This document shows positions 9,229-18,689 of a DNA stretch of 64,000 bases, piece after piece. The notes beneath the pieces were generated by a model. The model searched no databases. It saw only the letters and a list, made by a program, of their open reading frames with translations, and was not told the DNA's origin. Position numbers and translations under genes: made by a program. The DNA comes from Bog-159 sp963738345 (GTDB lineage Bacteria > Acidobacteriota > Terriglobia > Bryobacterales > Bryobacteraceae). Positions within the stretch are counted from its first letter, which is position 1. Every line of letters starts with the position of its first letter. Location: contig CAVTWI010000002.1 of NCBI GenBank assembly GCA_963738345.1, positions 2,852,001 through 2,916,000 on the forward strand, given 5' to 3'.

Positions 9229-10608
9229 TTATCGCCGCTGCCGGTAGCAGAAAATATAGTCGGTAATCACCGGCTCTTCAGTCATCGGGATCTCCGTCGT
9301 CCCCGCGAGTTCGATCCCGCAAGCCGCACAATCCGCCAACTTGTCGTTCGAAAGCAAATACCCACCGCTCTTCAGCATGCTGGCGATATTGTTCCTGGCC
9401 AGCGACTGCTCGAACGCGCCGTAATACAAGAAGATGTTCGTGCCGATAATCAAATCGAACCGCTCGGCGGCCGGCAGTGGCATTGCCTGGTACACGATAT
9501 TCATGTCGATAGGCTCCACGCGCGACACAATGTCACCCCGAATCCGTACGGCGCGAGTCTCGATATTGGCCGCCGCGGCAGGCACCGCAATAGGCTCCGC
9601 AGCATCGCCGATGGCGGATCCCAACTTGTGCCAATACTCGGTGAACCTGGCACGGAATTCAGCGCTCCACCGCCCGCCCGAAAACCACGGCAATTGCACG
9701 GTATAAGGACGCCCTGCCGCCGCACTCTTGTGGATCCGGTCCAGGTGCGCGTTTACCAGCGAACTAATGTCCATCGTGCGCAGGTCGATGGTCCGTGAAT
9801 CCGCCAGGCCCAGCCGCACCAGCGAATCGAGCACCGCGAACGGCTGTACGCTTTGCGGCGGATAAAAATCCACGCCCTCCTGTTTGTTCACAAAGTCCAA
9901 GCCCGGTCCCACGATGGCCACCCGGCGCACGCTCCCTGGCTTAAGCAGACCCTTCGCCGCCATGTTCCGGAGTTGAAGATCCAGATCGTAATCCGGCCAC
10001 AGATTACTATCGAGCGAGATGCCGCGGTCCTGAAACATTTGTGAACGATTGCGTTTCGCCTCCTCTTTCGCCCGCAGAAACTCCTGGTGCATGCGCGCCA
10101 TATTCTTGAGCAGATATTTTTGCGCCGCCGCGCGATCGACAGCCGTTTGCAACCGGTAGCCCTTCCGCACCAGAAACGCGCGCATTTCAAGAAAGCCCGG
10201 GTTGGTTCCCGGCGCCGCCAGAGCCCTTACTAAATCCCGCGCGCGATGCTCGGCGAAGGAATTCACCAGGGTGCTCTCGCCGAAACGAGCGAAGTATTCG
10301 TCGTCAATGCGGTATTCGGTAGTGAACGTGACGCCGAAGCGCAACAGGTTCGTTAGGGTATCTTCCTCCCCAGCCTCCAACCGCTGGCGGACCGAAGTGT
10401 CGGCGGATTTCAGCCACCGGTCCCAACGAACAGCGTCCAGTGGGCCCGTGCGAAGTCCCGCGGGCAATGACGCCGGCATGGCCCCCAAGATCGGCTGGGC
10501 GGCTTCGAAGGTCATGAATTGCGGCCGGGAATCCTGCGCTGCGGCGAAACCCAAAAAAGTCAGAGCGGTAGCGCAGAGCGCGGCGGCGCGAGTGTGATCG
10601 AAAAACAT
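9229..10608 (-). CDS. Exported protein with SAM-methyltransferase-like C-terminal domain
   Basis: The start is taken at the ATG at 10608, because it opens a signal peptide (FFDHTRAAALCATALTFLGFAAAQ); a longer frame to 10749 has no such logic. This gives about 459 aa. The C-terminal half has a nucleotide-binding-like turn (VAIVGPGLDF), then later RFDLIIGTNIFLYYG and a strand with a KSGGYLLSN turn. These resemble the motif I and motif IV-V regions of class I methyltransferases of the CheR kind. A secreted methyltransferase is unusual because SAM is cytoplasmic, so the fold may have another job. The N-terminal half is helical and unassigned. Confidence 0.7.
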   Translation of the reverse strand: MFFDHTRAAALCATALTFLGFAAAQDSRPQFMTFEAAQPILGAMPASLPAGLRTGPLDAVRWDRWLKSADTSVRQRLEAGEEDTLTNLLRFGVTFTTEYRIDDEYFARFGESTLVNSFAEHRARDLVRALAAPGTNPGFLEMRAFLVRKGYRLQTAVDRAAAQKYLLKNMARMHQEFLRAKEEAKRNRSQMFQDRGISLDSNLWPDYDLDLQLRNMAAKGLLKPGSVRRVAIVGPGLDFVNKQEGVDFYPPQSVQPFAVLDSLVRLGLADSRTIDLRTMDISSLVNAHLDRIHKSAAAGRPYTVQLPWFSGGRWSAEFRARFTEYWHKLGSAIGDAAEPIAVPAAAANIETRAVRIRGDIVSRVEPIDMNIVYQAMPLPAAERFDLIIGTNIFLYYGAFEQSLARNNIASMLKSGGYLLSNDKLADCAACGIELAGTTEIPMTEEPVITDYIFCYRQRR

Positions 10609-10822
10609 TTTGGTGGAGGCACGTGCACATCTCGTGCCAAAAGGATTCCTGGGGCGGGACTCAGTTATGCGGGCGCAAACTTGGGGATACGGGTGATTGC
10701 GCCCGCCAGGTGTAACGGAGTTATCTATACAGACGCGATACCCCGCCAAATGGTTAGCACGAAAATGTGAATTCCGTCACAAGTGCGAAGCCGTAAAATA
10801 AAATTCTGGTCCCCTCGCGCTC

Positions 10823-12187
10823 ATGACCCAATCGTATCTCGGCTTTCGCCTCATCCTCGTGGCGCTGCTCATCGCGCTCAACGGCTTCTTCGCAGCTTCA
10901 GAAGTAGCGTTGCTATCGGTTCGCGGATCGCGCCTGCGCCAACTTGCCGAAGAAGGGCAGACGGGCGCACAGGCGGCCTTGAACCTCCTCGCCAATCCCG
11001 CTCGTCTTCTTTCTGTAACTCAGGTCGGCGTCACCCTCAGCAGCCTGGGTCTCGGCTGGGCCGGCGAAGAGACTGTCTTCCGCATGATCCAATCGGCCTT
11101 CCATCCCGATTGGGGCGCCTTAGCCGGCAGCATTATTCACGGCGTCAGCCTGCTGCTGGCTTTCCTGGCGATCAGCTACCTGCACGTGGTCATCGGCGAG
11201 GTGGTGCCCAAGAACCTGGCCATCTCGACGGCCGACCGCATGGCCGTGACCGTCGCCCCCGTACTCCTGATCTTCTATCGCATCTCCTTCGCCTTCGTCC
11301 TAGTGATCGAGAAATCAAGCGGCGCCATCACCAATATGATGCGCGTCAGCGGACATCACCGTTCCGGTGGCCACTCAGCCGAAGAACTGAAGTTGATCGT
11401 CACTTCCAGCCGCGGCCTGGGCTATCTGCCCGAGTCGCAGGAAGACATGATCCATCGGGTGCTCGACCTCAGCGAATTGACCGTACGCGAGATCATGGTG
11501 GCGCGTAACGATATCGTTTCAGTATCGGCGGACGCCACCCTAGACCAGGTGCTGCACGCCATGATCGAGCATCAGCATTCGCGCCTGCCGGTCTACGAAG
11601 AGAAACCCGAACAGATCATCGGTCTGCTGCACTATAAGGATCTGCTGCCGGTCTGGGAAGAGCGCCGCGACGCCATCCGCACCGGCCGCCCCAGCCGTCC
11701 GTTTCGCATCCGGCGTCTGCTGCGCAAGCACCTCGTAGTCCCCGAAACCAAACCGGTCGGGCTGATGCTCGCCGATTTCCAGCAGGGCCGTTCCCATATG
11801 GCTATGGTGGTGGACGAGTTCGGCACCATCGCCGGCATGATCACCGTGGAAGACGTTCTGGAACAAATAGTCGGGCCCATTCAAGACGAATACGACGAAC
11901 AAGCACAGGCCCAAACTGGACCCACGGCCCAAGCCACCGAAGTGGAACTCGATGGCGCCACCCGCATCCGCGATCTCGAAACCGAGTATGGCATCGATAT
12001 TCCAGCCGACGCCGGCTTCGAAACGCTGGCCGGATTCCTGCTCTACCGTCTCGGGTATATCCCGCACTCGGGCGAACACGTGGATTTTGGCGCGCGGCGC
12101 TATACCGTTCTCGAGATGGAACGCAATCGTATCGCTAAAGTACGCGTGGAGCGAATCACACAGCCACCTGCGACACCAGCAGGTTAG
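10823..12187 (+). CDS. CNNM/CorC-HlyC family membrane transporter with CBS pair
   Basis: This 454-aa protein has the standard order of the family. A DUF21/CNNM membrane domain with four hydrophobic segments spans residues 1-190 and contains NGFFAASEVALLS and the GEVVPKNLA motif. Two CBS domains follow at about 205-330, then a CorC_HlyC domain at about 365-445. Family members move or sense Mg2+ and other divalent ions, and older annotations call them hemolysins. It is followed 17 bp later by an AI-2E-type permease and is probably the first gene of a short plus-strand operon. Confidence 0.93.
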   Translation: MTQSYLGFRLILVALLIALNGFFAASEVALLSVRGSRLRQLAEEGQTGAQAALNLLANPARLLSVTQVGVTLSSLGLGWAGEETVFRMIQSAFHPDWGALAGSIIHGVSLLLAFLAISYLHVVIGEVVPKNLAISTADRMAVTVAPVLLIFYRISFAFVLVIEKSSGAITNMMRVSGHHRSGGHSAEELKLIVTSSRGLGYLPESQEDMIHRVLDLSELTVREIMVARNDIVSVSADATLDQVLHAMIEHQHSRLPVYEEKPEQIIGLLHYKDLLPVWEERRDAIRTGRPSRPFRIRRLLRKHLVVPETKPVGLMLADFQQGRSHMAMVVDEFGTIAGMITVEDVLEQIVGPIQDEYDEQAQAQTGPTAQATEVELDGATRIRDLETEYGIDIPADAGFETLAGFLLYRLGYIPHSGEHVDFGARRYTVLEMERNRIAKVRVERITQPPATPAG

Positions 12188-12204
12188 AATGCCTACAGGC
12201 CCCC

Positions 12205-13275
12205 ATGCTAGGCATTGATTCGCGCGCCGCACGCTACACCTGGACCGCAGCACTTGTATTGCTCCTGCTCTGTCTGGTCTATATGATGCGCTCCACGTTG
12301 TTCGTCTTCATCGTGGCGCTGCTGTTCGGATACCTTCTCTCGCCCTTGGTCGACGTGATCGACCGCCTGCTCCCCGGCAAGCGAACCCGCACGCCCGCAT
12401 TGGCCATCGCTTACGTCATCTTCATCGCCGCCCTGGTAATTGGCGCCGTCCAGATCGGTTCCCGCGCCGTCGAACAGGCCGATTCCCTGGCCAAGTCGAT
12501 GCCCGCCAAACTAGCCGAATTCCAGAAGCCCAACGCTTCCCTGCCCTCCGCAATCAATTCGTTTAAGGCGCAGATCGTGCAGAAGGCCGAGGAGCAACTC
12601 AGCAAAAGCTCCAGCGATATTATCGCCTCGCTGCCGCGCGCCGGGGCCAAGATTCTAAGCGTGGCCAGCGATCTCATCTATCTGGTGATCATTCCGATCC
12701 TCGGCTTCTTCTTCCTCAAAGACGGCCGCGAAATGCGCATGCACTTTCTCGAGATGATTGACAATCCGCACATCCGCGAGTTGATCGACGATCTGCTGGC
12801 CGACGTGGATCTGCTGCTGGCGCATTATATGCGCGCGATCCTGACTTTGTCGCTAGCCACCTTTACCTCGTTTTCGATCTTCTTCACCATCCTGGGCGTA
12901 CCGTATAGCATCCTGCTGGCGGCGCTGGCCGGAACCCTGGAATTCGTTCCCATGATCGGCCCACTATCGGCCGCGGTGGTCATCGTCATCGTGACAGGGG
13001 TAAGTGGCGGACCAGTGCTCGGAGCCTTGATTTTCCTGGGCGTTTACCGCATTTTTCAAGATTACGTATTGTCCCCGTTCTTGATGCGCGCGGGCATGGA
13101 ACTGCATCCTCTGCTGGTACTCTTCGGTGTATTCGCCGGAGCCGAACTCGCCGGCGTTCCGGGCGCCTTTCTATCGGTCCCGGCGCTGGCCCTGGTGCGC
13201 ATCGTGTACCGGCGCATCCGCCAGGTCCGCGTCAGCGCGTCCCTGCTGCACACCGTGCCCGTCGAACACGCATGA
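12205..13275 (+). CDS. AI-2E family transporter (PerM/TqsA-like permease)
   Basis: This 356-aa protein has seven to eight hydrophobic segments in the usual arrangement: two at the N-terminus, a polar soluble stretch (about residues 85-150), then the C-terminal membrane bundle. The conserved PILGFFFLKDG and FVPMIGPLSA regions are present. The family includes quorum-signal exporters and Na+/H+ antiporters, so the substrate cannot be named. The last four bases overlap the next gene in an ATGA junction. Confidence 0.9.
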   Translation: MLGIDSRAARYTWTAALVLLLLCLVYMMRSTLFVFIVALLFGYLLSPLVDVIDRLLPGKRTRTPALAIAYVIFIAALVIGAVQIGSRAVEQADSLAKSMPAKLAEFQKPNASLPSAINSFKAQIVQKAEEQLSKSSSDIIASLPRAGAKILSVASDLIYLVIIPILGFFFLKDGREMRMHFLEMIDNPHIRELIDDLLADVDLLLAHYMRAILTLSLATFTSFSIFFTILGVPYSILLAALAGTLEFVPMIGPLSAAVVIVIVTGVSGGPVLGALIFLGVYRIFQDYVLSPFLMRAGMELHPLLVLFGVFAGAELAGVPGAFLSVPALALVRIVYRRIRQVRVSASLLHTVPVEHA

Positions 13276-14231
13276 AGCTTGCCGCTGGATTCGTCCTGCT
13301 GGCCTGCCCCGCGCTGGCTCATGTGATGAGTATGAGTTCGGGCGATCTGGTCATCCACGGAACTCTGGCGCATTATGAGTTGCGGCTACCTCTTTATGAA
13401 GTGCCGCACGTCGCCAACCCCACGCAGTCCCTGTTCGCGCATATCGTCTTCTCGAACGGCGGCGGGCCGGCGCGGCTCTCCAATGCTGCGTGCCACGAGG
13501 AAGCGGCCACCAACTCCTATGTCTGCGCGGGCGACTATTCCTTTGCCAAGCCGGTGGATGCGCTTGAAGTCGAATGCACCTTTCCCGCCGTGACCGTACC
13601 CAACCACGTTCACTTGCTCCGCGTCCAAAATGGGGACAAGCACGACCAAGCCTTATTCGATATCTCGTTTCCACGTGCCACCCTGCGCTTTCGTCCCCCT
13701 ACCCTACTCGAAACCGCGGTTTCGCAAGCCGCCGGAGGAGCCGCACGCGGATTGGGTGGCGCCGCGCAAATCCTCTTTCTCGCCAGCCTGGTATTAGCCG
13801 CACGATCGCGCCGCGAATTGATGTTACTCGCTAGCATGTTTCTAATAGGACAACTAGCCGCTGCACTGATCGTTCCACTTACGCGGTGGGATCCACCCGC
13901 CCGATTTATAGAAGCCGCGGCCGGCTTAACCGTGGCATATCTAGCCGTTGAAATATTGGTCTTACCCAAGGCTGGAATGCGCTGGCTGATCGTAGCCGTG
14001 TTAGGTGCTTTCCACGGACTTTACTTCGCTCTATTCCTGCGCACCACAAGTTATAAAGCAGCGTATGTATTGAGTGGCGCGGCACTTGCCGAATTAGCTT
14101 TAATTGCGCTCTTGGCCCTTGCGTTCTCCATTGTAGGGCGGCGGCTGCAGGCACTTAAGCCCGTGCCCGTATGTGCCTCCCTCCTCCTGCTAACCGGTAT
14201 GGCCTGGTTCTTCCTACGCCTGAAAAATTAA
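13272..14231 (+). CDS. HupE/UreJ-2-like membrane protein
   Basis: This 319-aa protein has a signal peptide (KLAAGFVLLACPALAH), then an all-beta extracytoplasmic domain to about residue 150. Five to six membrane segments follow. The segment EAAAGLTVAYLAVE followed by GAFHGLYFALFL resembles the ExxTAxSIxYxxxEN and GLIHGFGFA motifs of HupE_UreJ_2 proteins. The family is thought to handle metals such as nickel, but no hydrogenase or urease gene is nearby. It is translationally coupled to the AI-2E permease. The family call is moderate. Confidence 0.65.
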   Translation: MKLAAGFVLLACPALAHVMSMSSGDLVIHGTLAHYELRLPLYEVPHVANPTQSLFAHIVFSNGGGPARLSNAACHEEAATNSYVCAGDYSFAKPVDALEVECTFPAVTVPNHVHLLRVQNGDKHDQALFDISFPRATLRFRPPTLLETAVSQAAGGAARGLGGAAQILFLASLVLAARSRRELMLLASMFLIGQLAAALIVPLTRWDPPARFIEAAAGLTVAYLAVEILVLPKAGMRWLIVAVLGAFHGLYFALFLRTTSYKAAYVLSGAALAELALIALLALAFSIVGRRLQALKPVPVCASLLLLTGMAWFFLRLKN

Positions 14232-14274
14232 CCGGCGCAACTTCCTACCCTCCAAGGGCGTTTATATAGGTACA

Positions 14275-15927
14275 GTGTTCAACAAACTCCTTCCCGTCGC
14301 GTTTCTGTGCTGCGGTATCGCCGGTTACGGCGCGAAGAGTAGCATCTCGAACAATCAAAAGGCGGAGCATGCGCTCAGCCGGCTAACTTTCGGCGCGCGC
14401 CCTGGCGATATCCAGCACGTCGAGTCGTTGGGAGTCAAGAAGTGGATCGACCTGCAACTGCACCCCGAGCGCATTCCCCAGAATCCCATCCTTGCCGAAA
14501 AACTGCGTCCGCTCGATACCATCGGCATGAGCACCGCCCAAATGCTGCGCGATTACCCCTCGCCGGCTGAAGTGAAAGCCATGGTGGCCGGCAACCTCCC
14601 TTTCCCTGAAGATCCCGACAAACGCATGATGGTGAACCGTCTGGCGGAACGCCTTAAAGGAAAGAAGGACTCTGACCCCGCCCCCGAGGCTGCCAAACTC
14701 GCCGACCTGCTACCCGCGGAGCAACTACGCGTGATGCGCACCGGCACGCCGCAGCAGAAACTCGATCTCTTCAAAACCTTTTCGCGCGACCGCCAGGATC
14801 AACTTCTCGAAAGCATGGGGCAAGGCATGCGTATGCAGCTATTCGCCGCTGCGCCGCCGGACCTACGCCGCCGCATCCAAAGCGCCAACGGTCCGCAGGC
14901 TATGGTGGCCTCAGACCTTGTCACAGCCAAACTGCTGCGCGCCGTATACAGCGATCGCCAACTCGAAGAAGTGCTGGCGGACTTCTGGTTTAATCACTTC
15001 AACGTATTCATCGAGAAAGGCGCGGACCGCTATCTGGTAACGGCGTATGAGCGGGATGCCATCCGGCCGCATGTTCTGGGCAAGTTCGAAGACTTATTGC
15101 GTGCCACCGCTCAGAGTCCCGCGATGTTATTCTTCCTCGATAACTGGGAGTCAGTAGGTGCGCAATCCGCGGCGGGTAAACGCCGGCAGCGTGGGCTGAA
15201 CGAGAACTATGGCCGCGAACTGCTGGAACTGCATACCCTTGGTGTGGATGGAGGGTATAGCCAGAAAGATGTCACCGAAGTGGCTCGCTGCTTTACCGGC
15301 TGGACCATCCGGCAGCCCCAGCGCGTCGCCGAATTCGAATTCAACGCCAAGATGCACGACGATGGCGAGAAGACCGTGTTGGGAGTGCGCATCCCGGCCG
15401 GCGGCGGGATCGAGGATGGCTACAAGGTGCTGCACCTACTCGCGCATCATCCCGCCACGGCGCATTTCATTTCGCGTCAACTGGCCGTCCGCTTCGTCGC
15501 CGACGATCCTCCCGCGACCTTGGTAAACCGCATGGCCGCCACGTTTCTCAAAAAGGATGGCGATTTGCGCGCGGTCCTCAAGACCATGTTCGATTCGCCC
15601 GAATTCTGGCAGCGCGGCGCTTGGCGCGCCAAGATGAAGTCCCCGTTTGAGATGGTAGTGAGTTCCCTACGCGCGCTCAACGCCGACGTGGATTATACCT
15701 TTGCTCTGAATAACCAACTCAACCAACTGGGCGAACCCCTGTACCGCAAGGCCGAACCCACGGGTTACTCCAATGCCGGCCAGGAGTGGCTCAACTCAGC
15801 CGGCCTGCTGGCGCGCATGAACTTCAGCGTGGCACTCGTAAACAATAAGATACCCGGCGTCACGGTTACGAATAGTCAGTCGTCGGAAGGAGTCACTCTT
15901 GGCTCCCCTGACTTTCAGCGGAAATGA
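14275..15927 (+). CDS. DUF1800 family exported protein
   Basis: This 550-aa protein starts with GTG and a short signal peptide (LLPVAFLCCGIAGYGA). The DUF1800 signature is clear: HALSRLTFGARPGD near the N-terminus, LADFWFNHFNVF, NENYGRELLELHTLGVDGGYSQ and DVTEVARCFTGWTI in the middle, and an LKTMFDSPEFW segment. The family is common in Acidobacteriota and Planctomycetota, usually next to DUF1501, with no proven biochemical role. Its end overlaps the DUF1501 gene by four bases (ATGA), so the two are made together. Confidence 0.93.
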   Translation: MFNKLLPVAFLCCGIAGYGAKSSISNNQKAEHALSRLTFGARPGDIQHVESLGVKKWIDLQLHPERIPQNPILAEKLRPLDTIGMSTAQMLRDYPSPAEVKAMVAGNLPFPEDPDKRMMVNRLAERLKGKKDSDPAPEAAKLADLLPAEQLRVMRTGTPQQKLDLFKTFSRDRQDQLLESMGQGMRMQLFAAAPPDLRRRIQSANGPQAMVASDLVTAKLLRAVYSDRQLEEVLADFWFNHFNVFIEKGADRYLVTAYERDAIRPHVLGKFEDLLRATAQSPAMLFFLDNWESVGAQSAAGKRRQRGLNENYGRELLELHTLGVDGGYSQKDVTEVARCFTGWTIRQPQRVAEFEFNAKMHDDGEKTVLGVRIPAGGGIEDGYKVLHLLAHHPATAHFISRQLAVRFVADDPPATLVNRMAATFLKKDGDLRAVLKTMFDSPEFWQRGAWRAKMKSPFEMVVSSLRALNADVDYTFALNNQLNQLGEPLYRKAEPTGYSNAGQEWLNSAGLLARMNFSVALVNNKIPGVTVTNSQSSEGVTLGSPDFQRK

Positions 15928-17198
15928 AATCAGGTAAACCTATGACCACTCGCAGGCTCTTTCTTCGTAACTCGGCGCTGGCGATGGTGGGCGCGGGGGC
16001 CGTGCCCCTGTGGCTCGAGCGCGCCTTATACGCAGCGGACGCTCCCGCCCCCCGCAAGAAAATCCTGGTTGCCATATTCCAACGCGGCGCCGCCGATGGC
16101 TTAAACATCGTGGTGCCACACGCCGAAAAGCGATACTACGAAATGCGCCCCACCATCGCGGTGCCGCGGCCCTCCCAGAACCCCGATCAGCGCGCGGATT
16201 CAGCCATCGATCTGGATGGCTTCTTCGGCCTGCATCCCTCCCTTGCGCCCCTGAAATCCATTTGGGACGACGGCCATCTGGCCATTGTGCACGCCGCCGG
16301 TTCCCCCGATCCCACCCGCTCTCACTTTGACGCGCAGGATTTTATGGAAGCCGGCACTCCCGGTCTAAAAGCCACCGCCGATGGATGGATGAACCGCGCC
16401 CTCCCGCGCAATGAACCCGCTCCCATATCGCCAGTCCGTGCCGTGGCCATGGGCGCTGTCCTGCCGCGCGCCATGCGTGGACCGAATGCCGCCATGGCTG
16501 TACACAATCTGAGTGACTTTCAGGTGCGCAATGCGGATGCGTCCGCCGCTTTTCAGGCGCTCTATACCGATAGCCGCGACCCCGCCCTGCATGCCGCCGG
16601 ACGCGAAACCTTTGAGGCTGTATCGCTCCTGCAATCCATTCAGAAGCGACCCTACCAACCCGCCGCCGGCGCCACTTATCCCAAAGGCCGCTTCGGCGAT
16701 TGCCTCCGGCAGATCGCGCAATTGATCAAAGCCGACGTGGGCCTGGAAATGGCCTTCGCCGACGTAGGCGGCTGGGATCATCACGTGAACGAAGTGGGTG
16801 CGCGCGCCTCGCAAGGGCAATTGGCCGCACGGCTTTCCGATTTCGGCCAGACCCTGGCTGCTTTCTGGACCGATCTTGGCGACCGCCGGAGCGACGTCGC
16901 CGTAGTCACCATGTCGGAATTCGGACGTACCGCTCGCGAGAACGGCGATCGCGGCACCGACCACGGCCACGCCAACTGTATGTTCGTGATGGGCGGCGAC
17001 GTTCGCGGCGGTAAGGTGTACGGTAAGTGGCCCGGGCTCGCACAGGAGCAGTTATACGAAGCCCGCGATCTGGCTCTCACTACTGACTTCCGCGATGTGC
17101 TCGGTGAGTTAGTCAGTGGACAGTTAGGCAATCGCGACCTGAGCCGTGTATTTCCAGGTTACACGGGTAAGTCGCGTGGACTCCTGCGAACCGCCTGA
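15924..17198 (+). CDS. DUF1501 family protein with Tat signal
   Basis: This 424-aa protein has a twin-arginine signal (TTRRLFLRNSAL), so it is probably exported folded. It contains the DUF1501 hallmarks: FQRGAADGLNIVVP, the GGWDHHVNE segment and the TMSEFGRTARENGDRGTDHGHA segment, whose His/Asp residues recall metal-dependent alkaline-phosphatase or sulfatase-like folds. The reaction is unknown. It is translationally coupled to DUF1800, the standard arrangement for this pair. Translation could also begin at Met 7. Confidence 0.93.
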   Translation: MKSGKPMTTRRLFLRNSALAMVGAGAVPLWLERALYAADAPAPRKKILVAIFQRGAADGLNIVVPHAEKRYYEMRPTIAVPRPSQNPDQRADSAIDLDGFFGLHPSLAPLKSIWDDGHLAIVHAAGSPDPTRSHFDAQDFMEAGTPGLKATADGWMNRALPRNEPAPISPVRAVAMGAVLPRAMRGPNAAMAVHNLSDFQVRNADASAAFQALYTDSRDPALHAAGRETFEAVSLLQSIQKRPYQPAAGATYPKGRFGDCLRQIAQLIKADVGLEMAFADVGGWDHHVNEVGARASQGQLAARLSDFGQTLAAFWTDLGDRRSDVAVVTMSEFGRTARENGDRGTDHGHANCMFVMGGDVRGGKVYGKWPGLAQEQLYEARDLALTTDFRDVLGELVSGQLGNRDLSRVFPGYTGKSRGLLRTA

Positions 17199-17199
17199 C

Positions 17200-18585
17200 T
17201 CAGTGGTGCGCGGGCACCGGCAGATACCGCTCTACTTTGGGGTTGGCTCGATTCCATTGCGGCGCAGCGGCACTGTCCGCTAATAGTTCCGTAGCCAGTG
17301 CAATCATACGGTCTACCTTGGCCAGATTTGAGTAATCGATTTTCTGCCACGTATCCCGCACCGTGTGATAATCCGGAAACTCAAGCGCCACTGCGACAGT
17401 GTGGGCCGGGATGCCCCGTTCCGCAAACGTCTGGTTATCGCTCCGGTCGAAATAGTCGTCGCCGTTCGGCGTGGCATACACCTTTACACCGGTCTGTTCG
17501 CCCGCCCGCTGCAATGTTTGCGAAACGCTGGAATAATCGAAGCCCGTGAGAGTCGCATTCGAAAGCTCAGGGCCGGTATTCGAATCGGTTCGACCCAGTT
17601 GCTCCAGGTTCAAATCCGCCACCGTCTTAGCCAGTGGGTATAGCGGATGCGCCGTGTAATAGTGCGATCCCAGGTTGCCCTCCTCTTCCCCGAAAAACGT
17701 CATGAATAGGATGCTGCGCTTTGGATGCGCAGGAGCGGCAGCCAAAGCTTGCGCGATCTCGATCACCGAAGCCGTTCCGCTGCCATCGTCGTTGGCGCCA
17801 GGGAACACTTGGCCCGTACCGTCGCGGCCCAGATGATCGTAGTGCGCCGTCAGCAGCACGTATTGCTTGCTCAATACCGGGTCCGAACCGCGCAGCAGTC
17901 CTGCGACATTGCACACGGTCACGGCTGTGGCCGTGGCGGCCGGGACCGTGATCGAGATGGTTACCCCGGCGTCGCCAGCCTTGCCGGCATGCAGGAATTT
18001 ACTGGCCTCCGCATCGCGCAGAATAATCCGCGGAATATCGCTCGCCGCTTCGATCAAGTGCGGCAATGCCGCATCGCTCTCGCCTGCCAGTTCGAGAAAT
18101 GCGACGGGATTGAGCGGAGCTAAGTGGACCGGCGCAACGCCCGCCACTTCCACCACGCTTCCCTTTAGCGAGGAAGGTAACGCGGCGCCCTTCGCAATCC
18201 GAGATAAGGGCGCTAACGACAGTTTCAAGGGCTGCGTGGCCACCACCGCGATTTTGTCGCCGGCTACCGTAACCGCGCGCGCCCCCCGCTGCAAGCGCAT
18301 TTGGATGCCTGCGGGCGTAGGTGTAATGCGCAACATTTTGGCCGTTTGAAAATACCCGTCACCCGCCGGTTGCAACCCCGCCCTGCGAAACTGCGCCGCA
18401 ATATACTGCGCCGCCATGTCCAAACCATGAGAAGGCGTATCGCGCCCTTCCAGTTCATCCGAAGCCAGAAACGACACATCGCGGCGCAGCGCATCTTCGG
18501 AAATCGCAGGCAGCGGCCGCGATTGTGTCAACCCGCCAACCGCTAAAAGAAAGAAAACCCATAACCTCACGAGACTTGTTTGCAC
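17200..18585 (-). CDS. M28 family zinc peptidase, exported
   Basis: This 461-aa protein has a signal peptide (about residues 1-20). A PA-like inserted domain lies at about 90-220 and the M28 catalytic domain follows. The metal and catalytic motifs are present: HYDHLG (about 248-253), GANDDGSG with the bridging Asp near 266, GEEEG with Glu 301-302, and FPDYHT with the last His ligand. M28 enzymes of this layout are aminopeptidases or carboxypeptidases that act on extracellular peptides. It is convergent with DUF1501, the two stops being about one base apart, and divergent from the TIGR03118 gene. Confidence 0.93.
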   Translation of the reverse strand: MQTSLVRLWVFFLLAVGGLTQSRPLPAISEDALRRDVSFLASDELEGRDTPSHGLDMAAQYIAAQFRRAGLQPAGDGYFQTAKMLRITPTPAGIQMRLQRGARAVTVAGDKIAVVATQPLKLSLAPLSRIAKGAALPSSLKGSVVEVAGVAPVHLAPLNPVAFLELAGESDAALPHLIEAASDIPRIILRDAEASKFLHAGKAGDAGVTISITVPAATATAVTVCNVAGLLRGSDPVLSKQYVLLTAHYDHLGRDGTGQVFPGANDDGSGTASVIEIAQALAAAPAHPKRSILFMTFFGEEEGNLGSHYYTAHPLYPLAKTVADLNLEQLGRTDSNTGPELSNATLTGFDYSSVSQTLQRAGEQTGVKVYATPNGDDYFDRSDNQTFAERGIPAHTVAVALEFPDYHTVRDTWQKIDYSNLAKVDRMIALATELLADSAAAPQWNRANPKVERYLPVPAHH

Positions 18586-18635
18586 TTGTTTCTTAATTAT
18601 AAGCTGTAAATTCTAAAGTCCCGCCCGCAATTCCA

Positions 18636-18664
18636 TTGACTCAACTGACCGCGCCACGTATGCT
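18636..18664 (+). promoter_or_regulatory. Sigma70-type promoter for the first TIGR03118 gene
   Basis: TTGACT (18636-18641), a 17-base spacer and TATGCT (18659-18664). The expected transcription start near 18671 leaves a short leader with the GGAGGAG Shine-Dalgarno before the ATG at 18690. This makes the upstream in-frame ATG at 18636 unlikely, because it would lie inside the promoter. Confidence 0.6.
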
Positions 18665-18689
18665 CAACTTGAGCACCTGGAGGAGACAT

